Shown here piece after piece: positions 6,097 through 11,423 of a stretch of 11,423 nucleotides of DNA. The stretch is taken from contig JASLQE010000015.1 of NCBI GenBank assembly GCA_030744635.1, positions 1 through 11,423 on the forward strand, given 5' to 3'. Position 1 is the first letter of the stretch. Every line of letters starts with the position of its first letter. The DNA comes from Dehalococcoidia bacterium. GTDB taxonomy: Bacteria > Chloroflexota > Dehalococcoidia > JACVQG01 > JAHKAY01. A model generated the notes under the pieces. It was given only the letters and a program-made list of their open reading frames with translations. It did not search any database and had not been told where the DNA came from. A program made the position numbers and the translations under genes.

Positions 6097-7338
6097 GTGA
6101 GGCTCCTGGATAACTTCCGCATGTCTCTGGCGGCGGTGTTGGCCCATAAGCTGCGCTCCGCACTGACCGTCCTGGGCATCGTCATCGGCATCACGGCCGT
6201 AATCTCCCTGATGTCAGTGGGCCAGGGGGCGCAGCAGCAGGTGACGGAGAATATCCAGTCCCTGGGCAGCAACCTGCTCTTTGTCCAGGCGGGGGCCGGG
6301 CGGCAGCAGGGGGGGGCGGTGCGCTCGGCGGTTGGTTCCGGTTCCGCGCTTACCCTGGACGATGCCGGGGCGGTGGTAGCTGCCCCCGGGATTGTGGCGG
6401 TGGCCCCCCAGGTGACGACTTTTCAACAGGTGGTGGCTGGCAGCCAGAACAGTGCGGTCCAGGTGCTGGGTACCACTCTGGAATATGAGAGTGTGCGTAA
6501 CCTGACTCTGGCCCAGGGCGAGTTTATCACCGAGAGCCATGAGCGGGCACGATCCCTGGTGACGGTGCTGGGCAGCAATGTGGCCGCCACGCTGTTCCCG
6601 GATACATCACCCGTGGGGCAGACTGTGCGCCTGGGGCGGCGGCCCTTCCGCGTGATTGGGGTGCTGGAGCCCATGGGGGGCGGCTTCGGGGGCTTCCAGG
6701 ACGATGTAATGATAGTGCCTGTCACCACAGCCATCTACCGGCTACAGGCCCAAAGGGGCCTGGCGGGCAGTCCCCGTATTCAGACCATCTATGTACAGGT
6801 TGCCGATGAGGTTGACCAGGACCTGGTCAAGGAGTCGGTGGCCGATATCCTGCGCCAGGAGCACCGCATCGTGGGCGAGGACGATTTCATCATCACCAGC
6901 CAGGAGGATATCCTGGAGACTGTGAGCCAGGTAACGGGGGTGTTTACCATCGTGCTGGGGGCCATTGCGGGCATCTCCCTGTTGGTGGGCGGTATCGGGG
7001 TGATGAACATCATGCTGGTGTCCGTCACGGAGCGCACCCGGGAGATAGGCATTCGCAAGGCGGTGGGTGCCCGGCGGCAGGACCTGATTCTCCAGTTCCT
7101 CATGGAGTCCATGCTGCTTACCCTGTTCGGTGGTGCACTTGGGGTGACCGCCGGCTGGGGTCTGGCCCGGTTGATGAGCGGGGTCAACATTCAGGGGCAG
7201 TCCCTGGTCACAGTGGTCTCGCCGGACATCGTGCTGCTGGCGTTGGCGGTATCGGTGGGGGTGGGTCTCTTCTTCGGGGTCTACCCCGCCACCCGCGCCG
7301 CCCGCCTGCACCCCGTGGAAGCCCTCAGGCACGAGTAG
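6097..7338 (+). CDS. MacB-like ABC transporter permease (FtsX superfamily) without its own ATPase domain
   Basis: This 413-residue inner-membrane permease has the four-helix MacB/FtsX layout. Helix 1 is at about 22-42 (LTVLGIVIGITAVISLMSVG), followed by a large extracytoplasmic MacB-PCD domain (about 45-280). Helix 2 is at about 284-310 (GGIGVMNIMLVSVTERTREIGIRKAVGA, the hallmark motif with its cytoplasmic coupling segment), helix 3 at about 335-357 and helix 4 at about 377-397, ending YPATRAARLHPVEALRHE. It should use force from an ATP-binding partner to drive export through the fusion protein encoded just upstream. The GTG start at 6097 is chosen because AGGAG (6086-6090) lies 6 nt before it and because RLLDNFRMSLAAVLAHKLRS is the normal family N-terminus. 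No nucleotide-binding domain is fused or encoded nearby, which is unusual for this operon type. Confidence 0.92.
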   Translation: MRLLDNFRMSLAAVLAHKLRSALTVLGIVIGITAVISLMSVGQGAQQQVTENIQSLGSNLLFVQAGAGRQQGGAVRSAVGSGSALTLDDAGAVVAAPGIVAVAPQVTTFQQVVAGSQNSAVQVLGTTLEYESVRNLTLAQGEFITESHERARSLVTVLGSNVAATLFPDTSPVGQTVRLGRRPFRVIGVLEPMGGGFGGFQDDVMIVPVTTAIYRLQAQRGLAGSPRIQTIYVQVADEVDQDLVKESVADILRQEHRIVGEDDFIITSQEDILETVSQVTGVFTIVLGAIAGISLLVGGIGVMNIMLVSVTERTREIGIRKAVGARRQDLILQFLMESMLLTLFGGALGVTAGWGLARLMSGVNIQGQSLVTVVSPDIVLLALAVSVGVGLFFGVYPATRAARLHPVEALRHE

Positions 7339-7431
7339 GGTGAGCAGCGTAGAAAGACCGTCGGAACACTGCTGTTTCGGTCTGTGTAGGGTCAGCACCC
7401 ATGCCTTCTCTTTCTTCGTAGCTCTAAAATA

Positions 7432-7451
7432 GCGGCCTCGTGCGGCCTCGG
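7432..7451 (+). repeat. Short 10-bp tandem repeat upstream of bioY
   Basis: GCGGCCTCGT is directly followed by GCGGCCTCGG, and a degenerate TGCTGCCTCGTG occurs slightly downstream. It lies in the 274-bp gap between the permease and bioY genes, which otherwise holds only the promoter at 7559-7587. No function is evident. Confidence 0.4.
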
Positions 7452-7558
7452 TGTATTCTCGTATGCTGCCTCGTGTCATACTCCCCTCTCTGGGCAACAC
7501 TTTTATTGAGGCAACGATACCATCTTCGGTAACTTTTATTATGAGTCAATTCGTGGAC

Positions 7559-7587
7559 TTGACGGGGAGGCGAGGGGATATTACACT
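7559..7587 (+). promoter_or_regulatory. Predicted promoter of the bioY unit
   Basis: TTGACG (7559-7564) and TACACT (7582-7587) are separated by the ideal 17 bp. Transcription would begin near 7594, leaving a leader of about 20 nt that contains the GAAAGGAG ribosome-binding site (7601-7608). No BirA or BioR operator palindrome was recognised around it. Confidence 0.5.
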
Positions 7588-7612
7588 GAATACGGCTTTT
7601 GAAAGGAGTTTT

Positions 7613-8257
7613 ATGGCAGTAGCCAGCTATCTTGAGCGATACCGTTACGCACGCTATTCCCTGTTCCACTGGAGGTATGAGTTGGGAGTAGCCCAAAAGC
7701 TGGGCCTGGCCCTGGGCCTGGCTGCCGTCACCGGCCTGGTGGCCCAGCTACGGGTGCCTTTGCCGTTCACCCCAGTGCCCATAACCGGCCAGGTGTTTGC
7801 GGTGCTGCTAACAGGGGTGCTGCTGGGAAGATGGTACGGCGGACTATCCCAGGGCCTGTACGCCGCCATAGGCGGCGCCGGCGTGGGATGGTTCGCGGGA
7901 TGGAACGGAGGCCTGAGTTACCTTACGGGTGCCACCGGGGGCTATATCCTGGGTTTTATAGTGGCTGCTTTCACCATCGGCTGGCTTACAGACCGCAGCG
8001 TTAGCATCCGCAGTTTCTTCCCTCTGCTTGCTCTTATGCTTGTAGGGGTTGGCATAATATATCTATTTGGCGCCGTGTGGCTATCTATAGTGCTGGGCAC
8101 GGGTCTGACCAAGACGCTGTCTCAGGCCGTGTTTCCCTTTATCCCGCTGGACCTGGTCAAGGCAGCGGCGGTGGCCGGTATCGCCTATGCCCTCTTACCG
8201 AAGGCAGCCTTTAACGGTGAGGTGGACTCGCTGCGCTACCTGGACCGACGGTATTAA
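7613..8257 (+). CDS. bioY: Biotin transporter BioY (ECF S component)
   Basis: BioY is the substrate-binding membrane subunit for biotin uptake, working alone or with the shared ECF module EcfT-EcfA-EcfA'. This 214-residue protein has the family core: LRVPLPFTPVPITGQVFAVL (46-65), then LLGRWYGGLSQGLYAAIGG (70-88), then GWNGGLSYLTGATGGYILGF (96-115), and further hydrophobic helices to PFIPLDLVKAAAVAGIAYAL (175-194). The PFIPxDLxK motif near the C-terminus is typical. The start is ATG 7613, with GAAAGGAG 4 nt upstream. The frame is open back to 7451, but that part is not BioY-like and contains the promoter. The N-terminal 25 residues, rich in Tyr and Arg, are slightly longer than usual. The next gene begins 2 nt after the stop. 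No ecfAAT or biotin biosynthesis genes are in the window. Confidence 0.92.
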   Translation: MAVASYLERYRYARYSLFHWRYELGVAQKLGLALGLAAVTGLVAQLRVPLPFTPVPITGQVFAVLLTGVLLGRWYGGLSQGLYAAIGGAGVGWFAGWNGGLSYLTGATGGYILGFIVAAFTIGWLTDRSVSIRSFFPLLALMLVGVGIIYLFGAVWLSIVLGTGLTKTLSQAVFPFIPLDLVKAAAVAGIAYALLPKAAFNGEVDSLRYLDRRY

Positions 8258-8259
8258 GA

Positions 8260-8916
8260 TTGGATATAACTTATTCAGGCCACTCCTGCTTCCATCTGCT
8301 TGGGCGCACCACAGATGTCATAACCGACCCGTTCCCTCCCGAAACGGGTCTTACCCTAAACGGAGCTTCAGCCAATATCCTCACTGTTAGCCACGCCCAC
8401 CAGAGACACTGCTACACTGAGGGTGTGGCCGGCGAGGGAAGGGTGGTAGCCGGGCCTGGGGAGTACGAAGTCCGGGGCGCCATCATCCAGGGCATATCCT
8501 CCTTCCACGATTCCGAACGCGGTAAAAGCCGAGGAAGGAACACCGTATTCATACTGGAGATGGATAGCCTCCGACTGGCCCACCTGGGTGACATAGGCCA
8601 CATGCCGGACGCCAAGCTTATGGAGGCCCTTAAAGGGGTGGATGTGCTCTTCCTACCTGTGGGTGGCCACTCCACCATCACCCCTGAGGAGGCCGCCCAG
8701 GTAGTGCGCCAGCTGCGCCCCCGGGTGGCAATACCCATGCACTATGCTACCGGCACTTCCCGCAGCCCCCTATGTGGGGTGGAGCGCTTCCTGAAGGCGG
8801 TTGGTGCCGGAACCGGCGAAGGCGACAACTCTACCGTTGCCCGCCCCCGCTTGTCCGTGTCCCTCTCCACCCTACCCCCGGCACCTCAAATAGTGGTGCT
8901 GGACTGCTCCCGATAG
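8260..8916 (+). CDS. Metallo-beta-lactamase-fold protein (UlaG-like / Lactamase_B_3) with a degenerate metal motif
   Basis: This 218-residue protein has the compact MBL fold of the UlaG/Zn-dependent hydrolase group. Landmarks are ITYSGHSCFHL (3-13), VITDP with D23, VSHAHQRH (43-50), GPGEYEVRG (65-73), SFHDSERGKSRGRNTVF (81-97), HLGDIGH (108-114), LPVGGHSTITPEEAAQVV (132-149) and IPMHYAT (158-164). The usual HxHxDH motif reads H45-A-H47-Q-R49-H50, so the metal-binding Asp is replaced by Arg, while H8, D111 and H161 are kept. A canonical two-metal hydrolase centre is therefore doubtful. The TTG start at 8260, 2 nt after the bioY stop, is preferred because the family begins (M)xITYxGHSCF; translation is probably coupled to bioY. 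A weak hairpin overlaps the stop codon. The substrate is unknown. Confidence 0.82.
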   Translation: MDITYSGHSCFHLLGRTTDVITDPFPPETGLTLNGASANILTVSHAHQRHCYTEGVAGEGRVVAGPGEYEVRGAIIQGISSFHDSERGKSRGRNTVFILEMDSLRLAHLGDIGHMPDAKLMEALKGVDVLFLPVGGHSTITPEEAAQVVRQLRPRVAIPMHYATGTSRSPLCGVERFLKAVGAGTGEGDNSTVARPRLSVSLSTLPPAPQIVVLDCSR

Positions 8917-8927
8917 CTAACTATCGG
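8910..8927 (+). other. Small hairpin overlapping the stop codon of the MBL-fold gene
   Basis: CCGATAG (8910-8916, including the stop TAG) pairs with CTATCGG (8921-8927) around a 4-nt loop. No T-run follows. It may be a weak terminator or a 3' end stabiliser. The rest of the 204-bp gap up to 9120 holds only the strong hairpin at 9068-9095. Confidence 0.35.
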
Positions 8928-9067
8928 TAGAAGGCCCCTTTCCACGCAGTAGTGCCTTGTGCCCACCAGTTTATGCCCAGTCATTGGTCTTTGCCGGTGG
9001 CATGGGCGCCGAAAGGGGGTGTAGAGATACATCTGTCTTTTGTTAGCTTCTGTGGTTTACCAAACAG

Positions 9068-9095
9068 GAAGGGGGCCGATACATCGGCCCCCTTC
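9068..9095. terminator. Bidirectional terminator hairpin between the convergent MBL and collagen-like genes
   Basis: GAAGGGGGCCGAT (9068-9080) and its exact reverse complement (9083-9095) form a perfect 13-bp GC-rich stem with a 2-nt loop. Moderately T-rich sequence follows on both sides: CATTGGGTTTTCC on the plus strand and CTGTTTGG on the minus strand. Its position between two convergent genes fits a shared intrinsic terminator. Confidence 0.7.
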
Positions 9096-9120
9096 ATTGG
9101 GTTTTCCGTATGTTGCGGTC

Positions 9121-10083
9121 TTAGGCCGCTGCCCGGGGCTTGCGTGCGAGAATCATGGCAATTACGGCCACTATCAGGGCCAGTATCGCCACTACGAAGG
9201 CAAAGCCCAGCAATGTGTTGGAGGCTGCCTGTCCGGTAGCTCCGGTAGCTCCGGTAGCTCCTGTGGCTCCGGTAGGTCCGGTAGGTCCGGTAGGTCCGGT
9301 ATTTCCGCTGGGTCCGGCAGGTCCGGCTACTCCGGTAGCTCCGGCGCCTCCGGTTGGGCCGGCAACACCACGTGCGCCTTCAGGTCCCCTCGGGCCCATG
9401 GCGCCGGCTTTTCCGGCAGGGCCGGCAGGGCCAGCCACTCCAGCTACACCCGATGTAGCCTTGAGGGTAAAAGTAGCGGTAGCAGAGCTACCCGCTGTGT
9501 CCGAAGCGGTGATTGTGTATTCACCGGCATCGGAGCCGGCAGGAGGGGTCACGATTGCGGAGAATGTCCTGCCAGGGCTTGCGGCCAGCAGAGCTGGGGA
9601 CGTATCCATGTTTACAGCGCCCCACTTGACGGTGATATCGGTCCCGCCAACAAAGTTGGTGCCTGTCACCATGAACACTCCGTCTCCCTCGGAGGGGCTG
9701 AGGGTGATAGCTGCATCCTCCAGTGGGATAGAAGAGCCATTAAGGTCTAGGTTCTTGTTGAGCCCCGCACTCCAGTTTGTTACCTCCAGGGTCGCCTTGC
9801 CGCCAACGGTGAATGTCACCGTCGCGGTCTCATATGCGTCCCCACTCCCCTCCACAATATTCATACTGTACGTGCCGCCAGAGGTTGTTACCGTTTCCGG
9901 TGTAGTAGTTGCCTGTTCTCCATCAATGATGGCCACCACCTGGCTGCCATCGGGGGCCGCCACTCCGTCTATAGTAGCGTCACCATAGACTCCCATTACC
10001 GCAGGCTGGGCCCAGGCAATGGCTGGCGTGAGGAGGACCAGGGCGGCTACCGTTAAGGTAACCAGAATTTTCAGCTTGGTCAT
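9121..10083 (-). CDS. Secreted, membrane-anchored protein with collagen-like Gly-X-Y stalk
   Basis: This 320-residue surface protein is unrecognised as a named family but has a clear architecture. A signal peptide spans 1-25 (MTKLK, hydrophobic core, AIAWA). An N-terminal beta-rich domain (about 27-110, GVYGDATIDGVAAPDGSQV) resembles carboxypeptidase-regulatory or Ig-like folds. A TIG/Ig-like domain follows (about 124-210, ITLSPSEGDGVFMVTGTNF). Then come 25 uninterrupted Gly-X-Y triplets (212-286), ending in GPT and GAT runs. A C-terminal membrane helix (about 290-313) is followed by the basic tail ARKPRAAA. This predicts an outward-facing globular head on a trimeric collagen-like stalk fixed in the membrane. 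The start is certain: AAGGAGG stands 5 nt before the ATG. The gene lies downstream of another TIG-type surface protein gene on the same strand and may be its operon partner, despite the hairpin between them. Confidence 0.85.
   Translation of the reverse strand: MTKLKILVTLTVAALVLLTPAIAWAQPAVMGVYGDATIDGVAAPDGSQVVAIIDGEQATTTPETVTTSGGTYSMNIVEGSGDAYETATVTFTVGGKATLEVTNWSAGLNKNLDLNGSSIPLEDAAITLSPSEGDGVFMVTGTNFVGGTDITVKWGAVNMDTSPALLAASPGRTFSAIVTPPAGSDAGEYTITASDTAGSSATATFTLKATSGVAGVAGPAGPAGKAGAMGPRGPEGARGVAGPTGGAGATGVAGPAGPSGNTGPTGPTGPTGATGATGATGATGQAASNTLLGFAFVVAILALIVAVIAMILARKPRAAA
9232..9300 (-). repeat. 9-bp tandem repeats encoding GAT/GPT collagen triplets
   Basis: In plus-strand orientation, units of the GGTAGCTCC type (three copies), one TGTGGCTCC and GGTAGGTCC units (three copies) lie in tandem. 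They encode the GAT and GPT triplets at the end of the collagen-like region on the minus strand. Because the unit is 9 bp, copy-number change would alter stalk length without shifting frame. Confidence 0.8.
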
Positions 10084-10116
10084 CCATTCCTCCTTAATTG
10101 TGCCTCAGGTGGGTAT

Positions 10117-10146
10117 AATGGCCCCCCGGTTTCATGGGGGGCCATT
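10117..10146 (-). terminator. GC-rich hairpin between the two surface-protein genes (terminator or attenuator)
   Basis: AATGGCCCCCC (10117-10127) pairs perfectly with GGGGGGCCATT (10136-10146) around an 8-nt loop. It follows the stop of the upstream minus-strand gene (10159) and precedes the collagen-like gene (start 10083). On the minus strand only ATTATAC follows the stem, without a real T-run. It may be a partial terminator that sets the ratio of the two proteins. Confidence 0.5.
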
Positions 10147-10158
10147 CCCATAACAAGT

Positions 10159-11423
10159 TTAGCTGCCTAACCAGCCAATCAGGTTCCACCCTGCCTCTAG
10201 TTCATAGATGCCGGGTCCGAAGACGAGGGTAGCGGCTTCGCTCATGTTTATCCAGTAGCCTTTACCCTTCTCCAGTTTGCTCAGGTCGCTGACGGACGCT
10301 GCGGCGGGATCGTATTTTAGCCAGGTCTGGTCAGATGCGTCAAATGTCCAGACGATGGAGAAGCTGCCCTCTATATTCTGCAGGGCCGATGCCACAGTTT
10401 CCACGGCCGCCTTAACGGTGAAGTCTTTGGACTTACTTGTGGTGCCGTCGGATAAGGTTAAGGTGGCGATGCCTGTGCCGCTGGAGGGCACGACAACGCT
10501 GCCACTAACATTGCCTAAGCTATCGCTCACTATCGCAGTAGGCGACGTGCTTATGATAAAGGCAGTGCCGCCTGGGCGGGTGAAGGTAACGGTCATAGTG
10601 GTATGGCCGCCATAGCCAGACCCGGTGAAGTCAACGGTGGTGCCCGGAGGTCCAGTAACTGGATCCAGTGTCATGGAGGCCCTCAGCACCTTGAAGGACT
10701 TGGTACCCGTGTTGCCGTCAGCATCGGTGAAGGTGATGGTGTTGGATTTCTCACCGGGGCCGAAAGCCGTTGGGACGGTAAACGAGAAGCTGGCGTTGCC
10801 CGACGAATCGATGTCAATGCTGCTAATCGTGGTCAGGCCCGTAGCGGTCACGGTGCCCTTCTTACCACCGGCGAAGCCGGAGGCAGAGCCCTGTACCGAG
10901 ATGCCGGTTGAGCCGCTGGAGGGTGTAAGGGTCACCGTCCGAGCAGTAACATCGTAGTTGGCCTTGCCGTTGGTCGACGTGGACGTAGCGGCGTTGTTGG
11001 TAACGCTTATCTGCTGCTGGCCAGCGTTCGAGTTGGCCGGCACCTTTAACACTAATGTGAACTCAGTGGTGTCCCCATATACAAGGGAGCCGGAGGCTGA
11101 GTCCTTCACCATATACTCACCAGCGGCCAAGTTGGCCTCGTCGTTGGTGGTCTCGTGCGTCATGGCGGTGCCGCCGAAGGTTACTGCAGAGATGGCCGTG
11201 GTAGAGGCCGTAGTGGCTGTGCCGAACTGGGTACCAGTGACGGTCACCTTCTTGGATACTAGGCCCTCTGCGGGGTCTAGCTCAATCTTGGGTTTCAAGG
11301 TGAACACTTTGGTAGAGGCCGCAGTGGCTGTGCCGTACTGAACACCCTTGCCGTCCACAGCCACTAGTGTCTGGGTAGAGGTGGCGGAGTATGTGCCCAC
11401 AGCGCCGCCCGTGCTGTCGGTAG
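10159..11423 (-). CDS. Secreted multi-domain surface protein with TIG/Ig-like repeats (5' end outside window)
   Basis: The frame stays open through the window edge (TDSTGGAVGTYS at the visible start), so the true start and any signal peptide lie beyond 11423. The GTG at 11400 is not a credible start. Residue numbers are from that codon. At least three TIG/IPT-like units are visible, each opening LxPxxG and then a VxGxxFG or GSGYGG turn: about 38-150 (ELDPAEGLVSKKVTVTGTQFG), 157-240 (LTPSSGSTG) and 243-330 (MTLDPVTGPPGTTVDFTGSGYGG). The C-terminal domain (about 336-413) has IVWTFDASDQTWLKYDPAA, LEKGKGYWINMSE and the terminal YELEAGWNLIGWLGS. The protein is very rich in Thr, Ser and Gly, with almost no Cys, as in cell-surface proteins. 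Its role, adhesion or an S-layer-like function, is only inferred. It lies upstream of the collagen-like gene on the same strand. Confidence 0.8.
   Translation of the reverse strand, partial: TDSTGGAVGTYSATSTQTLVAVDGKGVQYGTATAASTKVFTLKPKIELDPAEGLVSKKVTVTGTQFGTATTASTTAISAVTFGGTAMTHETTNDEANLAAGEYMVKDSASGSLVYGDTTEFTLVLKVPANSNAGQQQISVTNNAATSTSTNGKANYDVTARTVTLTPSSGSTGISVQGSASGFAGGKKGTVTATGLTTISSIDIDSSGNASFSFTVPTAFGPGEKSNTITFTDADGNTGTKSFKVLRASMTLDPVTGPPGTTVDFTGSGYGGHTTMTVTFTRPGGTAFIISTSPTAIVSDSLGNVSGSVVVPSSGTGIATLTLSDGTTSKSKDFTVKAAVETVASALQNIEGSFSIVWTFDASDQTWLKYDPAAASVSDLSKLEKGKGYWINMSEAATLVFGPGIYELEAGWNLIGWLGS
11200..11400 (-). repeat. Repeated GTATAAST-type motif in the partial surface protein
   Basis: The plus-strand string GGTAGAGGCCG followed by [TC]AGTGGCTGTGCCG occurs at 11200 and 11311, 111 bp apart. 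A diverged copy, GGTAGAGGTGGCGGAGTATG, starts at 11374, 63 bp further on. They encode QFGTATTASTT, QYGTATAASTK and GTYSATSTQ. Whole-codon spacing (37 and 21 codons) indicates protein-level repeats that probably continue past the window edge. Confidence 0.6.

Noticed and set aside
7355..7383. AGACCG...CGGTCT inverted repeat after the permease gene
   Set aside because: The stem is only 6 bp with a 17-nt loop and has no T-run. It is too weak to call a terminator.
6742..7500. 252-codon minus-strand frame
   Set aside because: It is the antisense of the MacB-like permease, with His/Gln/Gly-rich shadow composition and no motif.
9226..9300. Possible CRISPR or regulatory repeat array
   Set aside because: The periodicity is 9 bp without spacers and matches the Gly-X-Y codons exactly, so it is a coding repeat.
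9140..9988. 282-codon plus-strand frame rich in PVAPVGP repeats
   Set aside because: This is the antisense shadow of the Gly-X-Y codons of the collagen-like gene, whose signal peptide, ribosome-binding site and anchor are convincing.

Overview
The window is 11.4 kb of GC-rich bacterial DNA with metabolic, DNA-repair, transport and cell-surface genes. The organism cannot be fixed from sequence alone. The Thr/Pro (TPTPTP) linker in a lipoprotein, the TIG-type surface proteins, the C-terminal domain ending in GWNLIGWLG and the MacA/MacB-like pair with a very long adaptor coiled coil together suggest Chloroflexota, possibly Dehalococcoidia-like, from an environmental genome. This is inference. 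No phage, CRISPR, tRNA or rRNA was seen.

Left part (1-2709). At the left edge, on the minus strand, lies the broken 3' end of a TauE/SafE (TSUP) permease gene. It is interrupted by a 150-bp MITE-like element (80-229) with 13-bp terminal inverted repeats matching at 12 of 13 positions. Removing the element in silico restores the reading frame exactly through the last membrane helix to a stop codon. Next comes an intact amidohydrolase (minus, 503-1432), divergent from recF (plus, 1555-2709). The best ribosome-binding site and the family N-terminus of RecF point to an odd start-codon situation.

Middle part (2710-8916, all plus strand). An AT-richer lipoprotein gene (2868-3767) has an in-frame TAA directly after its lipobox Cys-Glu. 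A two-gene operon follows: a 699-residue HlyD/MacA-type membrane fusion protein (3969-6068) with two families of internal coiled-coil repeats, then a MacB-type FtsX permease (6097-7338). No ATP-binding subunit is encoded beside them. A second two-gene unit has its own promoter: bioY (biotin ECF transporter S component, 7613-8257) and, 2 nt later from a TTG start, a metallo-beta-lactamase-fold protein (8260-8916) whose metal motif reads HAHQRH instead of HxHxDH.

Right part (9068-11423, minus strand). Two secreted surface proteins are encoded in tandem. The upstream one is cut by the window edge. It has TIG/Ig-like repeats and a C-terminal domain ending in GWNLIGWLG. The downstream one has a signal peptide, Ig/TIG-like domains, 25 uninterrupted Gly-X-Y collagen-like triplets and a C-terminal membrane anchor. 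A strong GC-rich hairpin follows each gene; the one at 9068-9095 is shared with the convergent bioY unit.

I found no complete novel multi-gene system. The most unusual items are the MITE-like element in the TauE remnant, the stop codon after the lipobox, the degenerate MBL motif and the repeat-expanded fusion protein.
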